Source: Luteococcus sp052116585
GTDB taxonomy: Bacteria; Actinomycetota; Actinomycetes; Propionibacteriales; Propionibacteriaceae
DNA: 64,000 nucleotides
Direction of reading: 5' to 3'
Assembly (NCBI RefSeq): GCF_052116585.1
Contig: NZ_JBQKKT010000005.1
Span: forward strand, 1 to 64,000
The notes beneath the pieces are model-generated. The model was not told where the DNA came from. It made no database searches and was given only the letters and a program-made list of their open reading frames with translations. The position numbers and the translations under genes are program-made. The stretch's first letter is position 1. Every line of letters begins with the position of its first letter. Positions 35,401 to 47,900 of the stretch are shown piece by piece.

Positions 35401-36815
35401 AGGCGACGGGTGCCGGCACCGGCATCACCGCCGAGACCACCTTCACCCCCACCACTGCTGACGGCAGCATCACGGTGACCTTCACGGTTCCCGCGGGCTA
35501 CGACGGCAAGTCGCTGGTGGCCTTCGAGACCGCCTACGACGCCAGTGGCGCCGTGGTGGCCGAGCACAAGGACATCAACGATGGTGAGCAGACCGTCACC
35601 GTGACCAACGAGGTGACCTTCTCGAAGGTCGACCTGGGTGGTTCCGAGCTGCCGGGTGCGGAGATCGAGATCCGTAACACCGACGGCACCGTGGTGGAGA
35701 GCTGGACGTCGACCACGACGCCGCACGTGATCGAGAACCTGCCGAACGGCACGTACGTCTTCCATGAGGACACCGCGCCGATTGGCTACACCGCTGTCAC
35801 CGACATCACCTTCGAGGTGAACGAGGGCAAGGTGACGGTCACCGACACCGCTGGCAACACCGTTGTCGGCACCGATGGCAAGCTGACCGTCACTGACCAG
35901 AGCCAGGTGTACCCGGTTGCCATCTCCAAGGTGGACATTGCCGGCGACGAGCTCCCCGGAGCTTCGATCACCGTCTCGAAGGTTGACGGCACGCAGCAGG
36001 ACAGCTGGATCTCGACCGACACCCCGCACCAGATGACCTTGGTTCCGGGCGACTACATCTTCCACGAGGAGGCTGCGCCGAACGGCTACCTGGCCGTCAC
36101 GGACATCACCTTCACCGTGGAGCTGGATGGAACGGTCACGGTCAAGGATGCTGCTGGCAACTCGGTTGAGGTGGGCGAGGACGGCAAGACCCTCGTCGTC
36201 ACCGACCAGCTCGCCCCGACGCCGTCGGAGACCCCGACCCCGACGCCGTCGGAGACCCCGGCCCCGTCGGAGGAGCCCTCGGGTGAGCCCGAGCCGCGCC
36301 TGCAGCTCACCAAGAAGGCCCAGCTGCGTGACACCAATGGCAATGGCTATGCCGATGCTGGTGAGGTGATCGCGTACTCGTTCGTGGTGACCAACAATGG
36401 TGAGGTTGATCTGCATGACATCACCATCAGTGATCCGATGTTGGGTCTGGAGAACGAGCCGTGTGTGACGGTGCTGGCTCCTGGTGCTGCGGAGACGTGT
36501 GCCACCAGTGGTGAGTACACCGTGACGCAGGCGGATGTGGATGCGCAGACGCCGATCGTCAATGTGGCCACCACCAATTCGGGTGAGGGTGATGAGGGTG
36601 AGGACCAGGTGGAGATCCCGGTCCTGCCGCTGATGCCGACGGATGAGGAGCCCGAGGAGCCGGCCCAGCCTGCTCCTGCTCCGGGTCCGATTGGTCGTGT
36701 GATCGCGCGGACTGGTTCCGAGGTCAGCCCGTTCCTGCTGGCTGCTGGCGCCCTGGGCGTCGTGGCTGGTGCGGGTGCCCTGGTGCTGGGCAAGCGTCGC
36801 AAGGACGACGAGTGA
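32427..36815 (+). CDS. Thioester-domain surface protein with SpaA and VaFE repeats
   Basis: A 1462-residue wall-anchored adhesin. A signal peptide (residues 1-36, ending APRAFA) precedes a thioester domain with Cys91 in YCFNLDK and Gln173 in ATQAAVYYYTD, the pair that forms the internal thioester in TED adhesins. Then come a SpaA-type domain (about 264-350), a Pro-Thr stalk with four perfect 30-bp DNA repeats, four VaFE repeats (from about 428), a short stalk and a fifth VaFE (about 945), two SpaA domains (about 1061, 1163) and a DUF11-like domain (about 1290). It ends IARTG, a membrane helix and KRRKDDE. The IARTG sequence resembles the LAxTG signal of class E sortases; no sortase is nearby. 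The ATG follows GGAAGAGGA. Confidence 0.9.
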   Translation: MTHAKQVSPLRKVLLLLIAACLSVGGLMTAAPRAFAAGFYGYVDNVASHQAPWGDGTNQTAYVSPLRVSANAADAQASYDGTASAGEIAYCFNLDKPPATPGDTLGVNALGEPKTPVQFTQHTDASLATYADAPAADADAGVLKVIQNGYPNDAAGLQASLGLTDEEFRFATQAAVYYYTDGDNGSHLTDATSNYDGIRQAFQILTGQVTSPVTLAEPPAGMTLNIYTPDVAGYQSLLTVSFVPADGSTPTPTPTPTPTPTPTAQPVTISKVDIAGAELAGAQIEIRDAAGELVDSWTSTTTPHVIADLPDGTYTFHEVAAPTGYVVVTDVEFTVSGGVVSETSLDATASGSTLTVTNQAEPTPTPTPTPTPTPTPTPEVTPTPTPTPEVTPTPTPTPEVTPTPTPTPEVTPTPTPTPTPTPEPQPTIGTTAADKSDQDKIISYKGGVIADTVAYTNLVPGTEYVMSGKVMDKATGAETGITGSVTFTPTTANGTVVVEFTVPASFAGKTLVVFESLATSANPTTPVATHEDITDADQTVTVEKAPTVATSAVDKADGDKALAATGGTIVDTVTYTGLTVGKEYTLNGTLMDKALNMSTGITATTTFTPTAANGTVELEFLVPEGYEGKTLVVFEKVTEVAADGTITDVAKHENINDVKQTVVVGNEPLVSTSAVDKADSDRVLLAEGGTIVDTVTYINLEVGKTYTVTGTVMERTAAGDAIATDIKATATLVPTTANGTVNLEFTVPAGYAGKTLVVFEAVSHIDASTGAVVEDAKHEDINDTNQTVTVTPNPSIGTTAKDKADGDKVIAHTGGTVVDTVAYQNLVPGTQYKVSGTLVDKATGAEIGATAWKTFTPTAANGTVDVELTFGAGFAGTTLVAFETLEVVNADGTTTPVAEHKDINDTAQTVTVENAPTPTPTPEVTPTPTPTPEVTPTPTPTPGVPSIGTSAADQADGDKVLDSAGGTVVDTVTYTGLTVGESYTVKGELMDKATGAGTGITAETTFTPTTADGSITVTFTVPAGYDGKSLVAFETAYDASGAVVAEHKDINDGEQTVTVTNEVTFSKVDLGGSELPGAEIEIRNTDGTVVESWTSTTTPHVIENLPNGTYVFHEDTAPIGYTAVTDITFEVNEGKVTVTDTAGNTVVGTDGKLTVTDQSQVYPVAISKVDIAGDELPGASITVSKVDGTQQDSWISTDTPHQMTLVPGDYIFHEEAAPNGYLAVTDITFTVELDGTVTVKDAAGNSVEVGEDGKTLVVTDQLAPTPSETPTPTPSETPAPSEEPSGEPEPRLQLTKKAQLRDTNGNGYADAGEVIAYSFVVTNNGEVDLHDITISDPMLGLENEPCVTVLAPGAAETCATSGEYTVTQADVDAQTPIVNVATTNSGEGDEGEDQVEIPVLPLMPTDEEPEEPAQPAPAPGPIGRVIARTGSEVSPFLLAAGALGVVAGAGALVLGKRRKDDE
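33541..33660 (+). repeat. Four perfect 30-bp tandem repeats in the Pro-Thr stalk
   Basis: The 30-bp unit beginning CGACTCCGACGCCGACTCCT is repeated four times without a single difference and encodes ten residues (TPTPTPTPEV in register). Perfect identity suggests recent expansion and possible length variation in frame. Confidence 0.9.
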
Positions 36816-36859
36816 CACACGGTGATCACAAGGTGATCAGCTGAACGGCTGACATCCCC

Positions 36860-36895
36860 GGAGGGGGGCGGATCCGCAAGGATTCGCCCCCCTCC
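36860..36895 (+). terminator. Hairpin terminator after the first surface gene
   Basis: GGAGGGGGGCGGATCC at 36860-36875 pairs with 36880-36895 with one wobble. It is almost the same sequence as the terminator of the giant surface gene at 48004. Confidence 0.75.
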
Positions 36896-36939
36896 TCATG
36901 CTCGGAGCGGGGTGGGCGACACCTGCCGCAGACATGACG

Positions 36940-36983
36940 ACGGGCCCGCCGCGGGAAGTTCGTGCTTCCCGGGGCGGGCCCGT
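36940..36983 (-). terminator. Hairpin terminator after the DEAD-box gene
   Basis: ACGGGCCCGCC and CGGGAAG (36940-36958) pair with CTTCCCG and GGCGGGCCCGT (36965-36983), interrupted by one G-G mismatch, around a 6-nt loop. It lies 55 bp past the minus-strand stop. Confidence 0.7.
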
Positions 36984-37037
36984 GGTGGTGCTGGTTTGGG
37001 TGGTCCCGTCGGCGACGGGGTGGTCAGCGGTGCAGTG

Positions 37038-38561
37038 TCAGCGACGGCCGCGGGAGGCGGAGAAGCTCGCGGCGCTGTGCGTCGAGCTGCCGCCGGTGGC
37101 GGCGCCGGTGCGGCTGGACGGGCGGCTGCGACGACGGGACTCACCCTGCCCGGAGGGGCTGGTCTGCGCCTGCGCTGCCGCCTGGACGCCCTGGCCGGAG
37201 CCGCGACGGCCACGACCACCCGGCCGCTGTCCTGCGCGACCACGTCCGCGGCCACCGCCAGCGTTGCCACCGCCACCGGTTGTTCGGCCACTCGTTCCCT
37301 GGCCACCGGTTCCTTGGCCGCCAGCCGCTCGGCTCTGGGCATTGGCGGCCTGCTGCTCCACCTTCTGCGGGTAGGCGGTCTTCTCCGCATCGGCGGGGGA
37401 GAGGAAGGTGCGCTCACCGGGGGCCAACTCGTCGAGCGTGGCACGGTCGCCATTGCTCACGGTGGGGCGGATCTTGGCGGCGCGCATCAGGCCGCGGACC
37501 TCGCCGCGCTGGTCCGGCGTCACCATCGTGACGACGGTTCCGGCCTTGCCGGCGCGCGCGGTGCGGCCCGAGCGGTGCAGGTAGGCCTTGTGCTCGGTGG
37601 GCGGATCGGCGTGCACCACCAGTTCGACGTCGTCGACGTGGATGCCGCGGGCGGCGATGTCGGTGGCCACCAGCGTGTCGACCCGTCCGGAGTGGAAGGC
37701 CTCCATGTTGCGGGTGCGGGCATTCTGCGCGAGGTTGCCGTGCAGGTCGACGGCGGGGATGCCGCGCGCCAGCAACTGCTTGGCGAGCTTCTTCGCGCCG
37801 TGCTTGGTGCGGGTGAACAGGATGGTCTTGCCGGGGGCGGCGGCCAGGTCGGCGAGGATGCCGGCCTTGTCGTCCTTGTGGACCTCCAGCACGTGGTGGT
37901 CCATCGTGCTGACCGGGCTCTGGGCCGAGTCGGCCTCGTGGATGACGGGGGAGTGCAGGTAACGCTTCACCAGCACGTCGATGCCATTGTCCAGGGTGGC
38001 GGAGAAGAGCATCTTCTGCGCGTCGGCGGGGACCTTGTCCAGGATGCGCTTGACCATGGGCAGGAAGCCCATGTCGGCCATGTGGTCGGCCTCGTCGAGG
38101 ATGCAGATCTCGACGGCGGACAGGTCCACGGCGCCCTGTCCCATCAGGTCCAGCAGGCGGCCGGGGCAGGCGATCAGCACGTCGACGCCCTTGGCGAGGG
38201 TGCGGACCTGCGGGTTCTGGCCGACGCCGCCGAAGATGGTGAGGCTCTCCAGCCTGGTGCTCTTCTCCAGCGGGAGGAGGGATTCCTCGATCTGGGTGGC
38301 GAGCTCACGGGTGGGGGCGAGGATCAGCGCGCGCGGCTTCTTGGCGACACGTCGGGTGCCGGAGGCCTGCAGTCGGGCGACGCAGGGCAGCAGGAAGGCG
38401 AAGGTCTTGCCCGATCCGGTGCGGCCGCGGCCGAGGACGTCGCGTCCGGCGAGGCTGTCCGGCAGCGTGGCCTGCTGGATCGGGGTGGGGCTGGTGATGC
38501 CGCGCTCGGCGAGGGCAGCGGACAGGGCCTGGGGCACGCCCAGGGTCATGAAGTCAGACAA
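37038..38561 (-). CDS. DEAD-box RNA helicase
   Basis: A DEAD-box ATPase that unwinds RNA. Q motif: Phe in SDF then GITSPTPIQQA; motif I GRGRTGSGKTFAF; Ia PTRELATQ; II LDEADHMADMGF; III LFSATLD; V VATDIAARGIHV; VI HRSGRTARAGKAGT. The C-terminal 130 residues are Gly/Arg/Gln-rich and basic (GGGRGRGRAGQRPGGRGRR), an RNA-binding tail. The start is uncertain. A TTG at 38561 gives MSDFMTLGVPQ, typical of the family and keeping the Q-motif Phe, but lacks a ribosome binding site. The ATG at 38549 would lose that Phe, and the frame stays open to a GTG at 38834 through an atypical extension. Confidence 0.9.
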   Translation of the reverse strand: MSDFMTLGVPQALSAALAERGITSPTPIQQATLPDSLAGRDVLGRGRTGSGKTFAFLLPCVARLQASGTRRVAKKPRALILAPTRELATQIEESLLPLEKSTRLESLTIFGGVGQNPQVRTLAKGVDVLIACPGRLLDLMGQGAVDLSAVEICILDEADHMADMGFLPMVKRILDKVPADAQKMLFSATLDNGIDVLVKRYLHSPVIHEADSAQSPVSTMDHHVLEVHKDDKAGILADLAAAPGKTILFTRTKHGAKKLAKQLLARGIPAVDLHGNLAQNARTRNMEAFHSGRVDTLVATDIAARGIHVDDVELVVHADPPTEHKAYLHRSGRTARAGKAGTVVTMVTPDQRGEVRGLMRAAKIRPTVSNGDRATLDELAPGERTFLSPADAEKTAYPQKVEQQAANAQSRAAGGQGTGGQGTSGRTTGGGGNAGGGRGRGRAGQRPGGRGRRGSGQGVQAAAQAQTSPSGQGESRRRSRPSSRTGAATGGSSTHSAASFSASRGRR

Positions 38562-38930
38562 GTGGAGATACCAATCACGATCGGTGTCTTGCACGGCGCG
38601 CTCAGCTTGGTCCGCCCAGGAGGGGCGGTGCGGCGCGGCCAGCGGAGCGCTTCCGGGGAAGAGTGGGCTCCGATCACCGAGGGTCCGCGGCAAGACTGGG
38701 CGGACCAACTCCTCCACTGTAGCGGACCTGGCCACGGATCCGAGCCAGCGGGGAGTCCCGGCGACGTGACTCACCTGAGCACACGACCATTCCTGAAGAT
38801 CGTTGTGACTCATCGCACAAAGTCTCAATCGCACTGGCTTTTCAGCAAATGATCCGCAAGTATGCCGACATACCTATAGGCAGTGGGACGCCCGTCTGGT
38901 GTGCCCTCATTCCTCCCCCAAGGAAGCAAG
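38562..38930. other. Divergent intergenic region upstream of the giant surface gene
   Basis: If the longer helicase start were used, part of this would be coding. On the plus strand it carries TTCCTGAAG (38790-38798) and the AT-richer stretch CCGACATACCTATAGGC (about 38866-38882), where TATAGG may be a -10. A ribosome binding site AAGGAAG lies just before the ATG at 38931. Confidence 0.4.
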
Positions 38931-41900
38931 ATGACGTTGCGAACCTCCGGTCGCACCCCCATGTCGCGGCCGTACCACGCCGCCGACAAGAGCCTGCGGC
39001 TGATGATCACCATGGCTCTGGTGGCCATGATGGGCATGGTCGGTCAAGGCCTGGTCGCCCCGCAGACCCTCCGGCAGGCGGCCGCCGACACGGCCACCTC
39101 CGACGGCGGCAGCTACACCGTCACGTCGACGGTGACGCCGACGACGCTTCCGGCCGGTGGCGGCACGGTCAGCGTGACGTACACCGTCGAGAACGTGACG
39201 AATGACAAGTATCTCTGGTATGCGTCCAATTCCAACAGCCTTTGCTCCGCCTCCGTCTCAGGGCTCACCGAATCGACCTACTCCCCGGACCAGTACTTTG
39301 TCAGCCCTGGGCAGTCCGCGACGTTCACGTGTTCGGGGCGAGTGACCACCACCCAGGACATCACGGCCAACTTCGACTTCCAGGTGGCCGACTACTACGG
39401 GCGCTACATCAATCAGACGGCGAGCCTCTCCGACACGGTCACCGTCACAGAGGGCACGGGCGGTGGAGCGTCCGGTACCTGCGAGAACATCTGGTACTCC
39501 AGCTTCATGAGGGCCTACCCGGACACCAACCAGATCGGCGCCCTCACTTCGGCGGGAACGCCTGTGGGGACTCCCTTCGTCCTCCCCAATGACATCGCCT
39601 CGTACTACTACTGGGATGAGCCCTCGGCCAGCTATGTCTCTGGCTGGGTGACGGGCTCGTCCGCCTTGGCCATCGACCCCACCACCCCGAACCTGGGCTA
39701 CTTCTCGGGACGTGTGGGCAACACCTTCACCGACGAGCTGTTCCGGATTGACCTCACCACAGGTGAGATCACTTCGCTCGGTTACGCCGAGGGCATGAAC
39801 TCCAACCGCTACGCCGTGGATGCCAATGGGACCTTGTGGAGCATCAACGAGGACACCGGCAACCTGTTCGAATTGCCCCAGGTGTCGACGTTGCCGACCT
39901 ATCCCACCGGGCGTACCACGGCCAACGAACTCACCCAGGTGGTGAACCACGGCGCCCCTTCGGTCACCCTGCCCGATGGCTCCACCATCGACTTCACGCA
40001 ACTGACCTCCGGAGACATCGCCTTCGACGGCACCGGGACCATGTGGGTCCTGGCATCGGTTGGTTCCGCGGCCGACAACACCTACCTGATGACCATCGGC
40101 CCGGCTGCTCTCCAGGGCACCGACCCGACCGCCACCCTGGTGGGCCCGATGGGCACCCCGGACGACGTCAGCGGCGTCGGCACCTACTACAACGGCATCG
40201 CCTTCGGATCCGACGGCACTCTCTATGCCTCGTCCGTCGACAATGGGTCGACCACCTCGGGCTTCTACACGATCAACAAGGACAACGGCGAGCCGACGCT
40301 GGTGCGGCAGGCGGACACGATGGGTGGCATTGGCGACCTTGCCTCCTGCGCCGTCCCGTCCCCCCATCTCCAGATCGCCAAGACCGCCACACCCGACACG
40401 ATCGGCGAGGGGGGCACCGTCACCTACACCATCACGATCAAGAACACGGGCCAGCTCTCGGCCACAGGTGTCACCTTCGTTGACCAAGTGCCTGCCGGTT
40501 CTACCTATGTGGCCGGATCCACCAAGCTGAATGGCTCTTCGATCGCCGATGCCAACGGCACCACGCCCTACGCCACCGAGCGTGAGGTCCACGGTACACA
40601 GACCAACTTCCCGGGGGTGATCCCTGTTGGTGACACCGCCACTGTCACCTTCCAGGTCACCATGCAGCCGGGCCAGACCAAGGTCTGCAACCAAGGTACG
40701 GTCGCCGATGTGTCCCTGCCCAAGGGCGTTTTGACGGATGACCCGAATGCTCCCGGCAGCGATGACCCGTCGTGCACCACGCTGGCTGACCCGAAGGTGC
40801 AGATCGTCAAGAAGATCAATGGCGATGACGCCAACACCGCACCAGGCGTGCCTGTGAACGCAGGTTCGCCCATGAGTGTGACCTTTGAGGTGACCAACAC
40901 GGGCAACACTGCCCTGCAGGACGTCACCGTCACCGACGACAAGATTGTCGCAACGAGCATCGACTGCACCCTCGCCGGCGCGGCTGAGACGAGCAAGAAC
41001 GTGGTGCCGTTGATCCCCGCGGGTCGCTCGGTCACCTGCACCGCGACCTATCCGGCGCCCGCGGTGGGCACCCAGCACACCAATACCTCCACTGTCGAGG
41101 GCACCCCGGTCACCGTCGACGACGCGGGCACGGTGACGCCGATTCCGAATGTCCCTGCGGTCACCGACGACGACCCGGCCAATGCCCACACCAACGGTCT
41201 CGAGATCAAGAAGCAGATCAAGGACCAGGCTGGCACCTGGCAGGACGCCGACACCCCCGAGGCGGCCGCCTTGGTCGCCGCCGGCGCGCCGATGGACATC
41301 CAGTTCATCGTGTCGAACCCGAGCGTCGTGGCCCTGACCAATGTGACCGTGACCGACACGGCCACCGCACCGAGCGTCGCCGCCACCAACATTGTGTGCG
41401 CCCCGTCGACCAACAACGTCATCGCCAGCCTGGCTGCCGGCGCCAGCGTCACCTGCACCGCGACCGCCGCTGGTCCGGCCATCGACCAGCTGCACAGCGA
41501 TGTGGGCATCGCCTCGGCCAGCCCGAGCCCGATCCCGAGCTCGAGCAGCAACCCGACCCCGAGCCAGCCGGCTCCCGTCGTGGCCAGCAACCCGGCCAAT
41601 GCCACCCCGGCGCCGGCCGCCGGCTGGTCGGTGCAGAAGTCGACCACTGACACCGCGCTGGTGATCGCGGGTTCGGCTCCGCAGGACGTGACCCGCACCC
41701 ATGACGTCACCATCAGCAACACCGGCACCACCGCCGGCGCGGCTCCCGACGTCATCGACACCCCGAACGTGCCCAATGGCTTCACCATCAAGGGAGTCAC
41801 CGTCGACGGCAACCCCGTCACCGTGAACGCCGACGGCTCGTTCACCATCGCCGGTGGCCAGACGGTGGATCCGGCCACCCCGCTGGTGCACAAGGTGGTC

Positions 41901-44900
41901 ATCACCTACACGGTGACCCCGGCGGCCATCACCGACACCGACTGGGCGGCGCTTGACGCGTGTACCACCTCCGGTGGCAATGCCACCAGCGACGCCACCA
42001 AGGGGCTGTTCAACACCGTCGCCTTCCCGGCGGGCACCACCGACTCGGACGGCGCCGCGAACAACAGTGTCTGCACCAACGTGACTGGCACCCCCGCGGT
42101 CCAGATCGTCAAGAAGATCGACGGCAATGATGCGGACGAGACTCCCGGTGTCACCGTCGAGGCCGGCTCGCAGATGCCCATCACCTTCGAGGTGACCAAC
42201 ATCGGTGCGCAGCCGCTCACCAATGTGACCGTGACGGATGACAAGATCCCCGCGACGGACATCACCTGTCCGGCCGGCGGAACCAACAATGTCATCGCAA
42301 GCCTGGCTCCCGGTCAGATGGTGATCTGTGAGGCCACCTTCCCGGCCCCCGCGGCGGGTGCGCAGCACACCAACACGGGCACGGTCGTCGGCACCCCACC
42401 GGCCACCACCACGGTTCCCAACCCGCCGACGGTCACCGACGAGAACCCGGCCAATGCGAATGTTCCGGGCCTGCCCGGCTTCGAGGTCGAGAAGACCGTC
42501 CAGGGCAAGGCCAACGGCACGGCCGGTGACCCCGTCACCATCGCGGCCGACAACACCTGGACCGCCACGTATGAGGTGAAGGTCACCAACACCAGCACCA
42601 CCACCGGCAACACCGGAGTCATCACGGACGCACCCAGCGTGCCGGTCGGCTTCACCGTCACCGGTGCCACCGTCGACGGCACCACCGTCACCCCGGCGGC
42701 CGGCCCCTTCCAGGTCAGCGCGGGCGTCGACCTCGCCGGCGGTGCCTCGCAGACCTTCGTCGTGGTCCTGAACGGAACGGTCGACCCGGCAACTGCCGAC
42801 TGGACCGCCGCCGGCACCTGCGACCTCGCCGGGGGCGGCGACACCTCCAAGGGCATCTTCAACACCGTGTCCATGGCCGGTGACGTCACCACCACCAACA
42901 ACGACGCCTGTGTGCCTGTTGTGACCACTCCCGGTGTGACCATCGTGAAGTCCATCAACGGTGAGGATGCGAACGCCGCTCCCGGTGTGGCCGTCGCCGC
43001 GGGCTCGACGATGAACATCACCTACCTGGTGACCAACACCGGCCAACAGCCGCTGACCAATGTGGCCGTCACCGACGACAAGGTCGTGGCCGGCTCCTTC
43101 ACCTGCCCGAAGACCACCCTCGCGGTGCGTGAATCGATGACCTGTGCTGCAACGCTGACCGCCCCGGCCGCCGGCACGCAGCACACCAACACCGCCACGG
43201 TGACCGGCACGCCGACCAACCCGGACGGCACCCCGGGAACTCCGGTGGAGGACGAGGACCCGGCCAACGCCTACGTCCCCGCTATCCAGGTGGTCAAGAA
43301 GATCAATGGCGACGACGCGGACAGCGCCCCCGGCGTCAACGTGACCACCGGTTCGGACATGGCGATCACCTATGACGTCACCAACACCGGCCTGACCGCG
43401 CTGACCAATGTCACCGTCACCGACGCCATCACCGCCGGCGGCGGCACCGTCGGTGCGATCACCTGCCCGAAGACGACCCTGGCCGCGGGCGAGACGATGC
43501 AGTGCACCGCGATCATCAAGGCCCCGTCCACTGCGGGCACCCTGCACACCGACGTCGCCACCGTCACCGGCACCCCGCCGGTCAACCCGGACGGCACCCA
43601 GCCGCCGAACGTGACCGATGACAACCCGGCCAATGCCACCACCGTGGACACCCCGGTGCCGCACGTGAGCATCGTGAAGTACGTCAACAATGACGACGCC
43701 AACACCTCGCCCGGTGTCGTCGTCGCCCCCGGCAGCGACATGGCAATCCGTTTCGTCGTCACCAATGACGGCACCACGGACCTGACCAATGTCACCGTCA
43801 CCGACGACACGGTCGCCGCCACGGCCATCAGCTGCCCGGCCCCGGCCACCGGCAATGTGATCGGCACCCTGGCCAAGGGTGCGACCGTGGAGTGCACTGC
43901 CACCATCAAGGCCCCGGCCGCGAATGTGCAGCACACGAACACCGCGACCGTCGTCGGCACCCCGCCGGACAATCCTGACGGCAGCACCCCGCCGCCTGTC
44001 ACCGACACCGACCAGGGCAATGCGGTCGTCCCGGCGGTCCAGGTCGTCAAGAAGATCAATGCCGACGACGCCGACACCGCTCCCGGTGTGTCCGTCGCCG
44101 CCGGCTCGACGATGGACGTCACCTTCGACGTCACGAACACCGGCCTGACCTCGCTGACCAATGTCCGCGTGACCGACGACAGGATCGCCAGCGACGCGAT
44201 CGATTGTGACCCCGCCACCGCGGGCGCGCAGAACGTCCTGCCCGCGACCCTGGCGCCCGGCGCCACCGTCCAGTGCACCGCGACGCTGCCGGCCCCGGCC
44301 GTCGGCACGCAGCACACGGACACCGCCACGGTGACCGGCACCCCGGCCAACCCGGACGGCTCGGTCTATTACCCGAAGAACCCCGACGGCACCACCAGCA
44401 CCACCCCGGTGCCGGACGTGACCGACGACAACCCGGCCAATGCCCACGTCCCGGCCGTCACCGTCAAGAAGCTCATCAATGGTGACGACGCCGAGACCGC
44501 TCCCGGCGCGGCCGTCGCTCCCGGCTCGACGATGAACATCAGCTTCGTCGTCACGAACCCGGGCGTCGCTGCGCTGACGAATGTCCGCGTGACCGACGAC
44601 AAGGTCGCCGCCTCGGCGATCAGCTGCCCGGCGCCGGCCACCGGCAATGTCATCGCGACCCTGGCCGCCGGCCAGACGGTGACCTGCACCGCCACCATGA
44701 CGGCCCCGGCCGCCGGTACGCAGCACACCAATGTGGGCACGGTCACGGGCACCCCGCCGGAGAACCCCGGTGGCACCACGCCGCCGGATGTCACCGACGA
44801 CAACCCCGCCAATGCCTGGACCCCGGGCATCACCGTCGTGAAGTCCATCAACGGCGACGACGCCAACACCGCGCCGGGTGTGAGCGTCACCGCCGGCCAG

Positions 44901-47900
44901 CCGATGACCATCACCTACCTGGTGACCAACACCGGCAATGGCCTGCTGACCAATGTCTCCGTGGCCGACAAGGTCACCGCGGGTGGCACCGCCGCCCCGA
45001 CCGACCTGGCCTGCCCGAAGACTCAGCTGGCTGCTGGTGAGTCGATGACCTGCACCGCCACCATGACGGCCCCGGCCGGCAATGGTGTCCTGCACACCGA
45101 CGTCGCCACCGTCACCGGCATCCCGTCCAACCCGGACGGCACGCCGTACATCCCCGAGAACCCGGACGGCACCCCCGGCACCACGCCGCTGCCGCCCGTC
45201 GAGGATGACGACCCGGCCAATGCCACCACCCCGGAGTTCGCGGTCGCCAAGACCACGGGCACCAGCATGGTGACGCTGCCCAAGGACGCCACCACGGCGC
45301 AGGCCACCTACACGGTGACCGTCCGCAACACGGGCACGGTTGACGGCACGTCCGCCGCGGTCATCGACACCCCGGCCGCGCCCGCGGGCTTCACGGTCAC
45401 GGCCGTGACCGTCGACGGCAACCCGGCGGTCGCCGGGAGCACCGACGGCACCTGGGCGGTCACCCCCGGTGACGCCCTGACCGTCGGAGGCTCGAAGGCC
45501 CACGTCGTGGTCGTCGACTACACGGTCGACCAGAGCGCGATGACGCCGGCCACCTGGACCGCGCTGGGCACCTGCGACGACGGCGGCACCACCGCCGTCG
45601 GTGACAAGGCCAAGGGCCTGTACAACGCCGTCACGATGGCGGGCGATGCCGACACCGAGGGCACAGGCAACAACGACGCCTGTGTGCCGGTGACCGGTGC
45701 CTCCGACTTCAAGGTGGAGAAGAAGACCACCGACGGCCCGGTCAGCCTCGCCGCCGGGGACACCTCGATCACCCGCAACTACACGGTGACGGTGACCAAC
45801 ACCGGCACCAGCGAGGGCACCTCGGCCGCCGTGACCGACCTGCCGACCATCCCGGCCGGTTTCTCGATCAGCAAGATCACGGTGGACGGCCAGGACCTGG
45901 CAGCCACGACGGTTCCCTTCCAAGTCACCGCGGGCGACAAGCTCGCCGCCGGTGCCATGAAGGAGCACACGGTCGTCGTCACCTATGCCGTCGACCAGGC
46001 GAAGATCACCGACTGGGCGGCGCTGGGTGAGTGCTCGTCCGATGCCCTCGCCCCGAACAAGACCCAGGGGCTGTTCAACGAGGTGACCATGGCCGGCGAC
46101 AACGACGGCTACGAGAACAACCACGTCTGCACCCCGGTGACCGGACAGCCCGGCATCACCGTCGTGAAGTACATCAACGGCGCGGACGCCAACACGGCAC
46201 CCGGCGTCGAGGTTGCTCCCGGTTCGACGATGGACATCAGCTACCTGGTGACCAACACCGGCACCACCCAGCTGAACGATGTCAACGTGACCGACCAGGT
46301 TCTCTCGCCCTCGGGTGTCACAGTGGAGGGCATCAAGGCTGACGCGGTGAAGTGGAATGTGGCCACCAAGGCCACCGCCTCCTTCACCGGAACGCTCGAG
46401 GTCGGCGAGGCCGTGATCTTCCGCGGCACCGCCCCGGCCCCGAAGGCTGGCGAGCAGCACACGAACGAGGCTGTGGCCCACGGCACTCCGAAGACGCCGC
46501 CGGCGACTCCGGAGAACCCGAACCCGCAGACCCCGCCGCCGGTCGACTCGCCGAAGGATCCGGGCAATGCCTGGACTCCGAGCCTGACCATCGAGAAGTT
46601 CCTCAATGGTGTGGCTGCCCACACCGACGACACGGCCATCGGCGTGAAGCCCGGTGACACCGTCGAGGCGACCTTCGTGGTGACCAACACCTCGAAGGGC
46701 ACCCTCACCGATGTCACGGTGGCCGACAAGGTGACCACCGGCGGCGCCAGCCTCACGTCGATCGTCTGCGACAACGAGAACGGTGATGTCATCACCAGCC
46801 TCGCCGCGGGCGAGGTGCGCACCTGCCGTGCCTCCTTCGTGATGGGCGAGGGCAAGCACGTCGACGAGGCGACGGCCACCGTGCCGCCGACCACTCCGCC
46901 GACGACGCCCCCGACGGGTGACAACCCGCCGCCCACCACGCCTCCGGGCGTGCCGCCGGTGGAGAACCCGCCGGAGGTCCCCGAGGTGAAGACCCCGCCG
47001 AGCGAGGGGCACGCAAAGCCCGCTGCCATCGACATCGTCAAGTACATCAACGGTGACGATGCCCAGACCGCTCCCGGTGTCGCCGTCGAGGCCGGTTCCC
47101 AGATGGAGATCACCTACCTGGTGACCAACACGGGCCAGACCGACCTGACGGACGTGAAGGTCACCGACGACAAGGTCACGGACATCACCTGCCCGAGCAC
47201 CACGCTGAAGGTGGGCGAGAAGATGACCTGCACCGCGAAGCTCGTCGCACCGAAGGTGGGCGAGCAGCACACCAATGTCGGCACCGTCATCGGTACCCCG
47301 CCGACGCCGCCCGGTGGCAAGACCCCACCGCCCGTGACCGACGAGGACAAGGGCAACGCGCATGTCCCCGCCATCCAGATCATCAAGAAGATCAATGGCG
47401 ATGACGCGAACGAGGCCCCCGGTGTGGAGGTGCGCGCGGGTTCGACGATGAAGATCACCTATGAGGTGACCAACATCGGTGTGGCCCAGCTGACCGACGT
47501 CACGGTGAGCGACGACAAGGTGGCCGCAGACAGGATCAGCTGCCTGAAGACGACCTTGGCACCCGGTGAGAGCATGACCTGTACCGCGTCCCTGGTTGCT
47601 CCCATGGCGGGCCAGCAGCACACCAATGTCGGCACCGTGGTCGGTACCCCGCCGACCACGCCCGACAATCCCACCCCGACCCCGGTGAAGGATGAGGACC
47701 CGGCCAATGCGCACGTGCCGGGCGATGGTCCGGAGCCGAGTGTGACGCCGTCGCCCGAGCCGACGCCTGGTCCGGAGCCGAGTGTGACCCCCCAGCCGGA
47801 GGGTCCGGCGGGTCCGCCGCCCACGCAGCCGGCGCCGCGTCCAGGCGTCCGGATCCCGAACACGGGTGCCGTGGTGAGTCCCGCGCTGCTGGGGCTCGGT

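Noticed and set aside
32283..36818. A roughly 1510-codon open frame antisense to the first thioester protein
   Set aside because: Same cause: codon bias of a repeat-rich gene. The predicted product is low-complexity Arg/Gly/His sequence.
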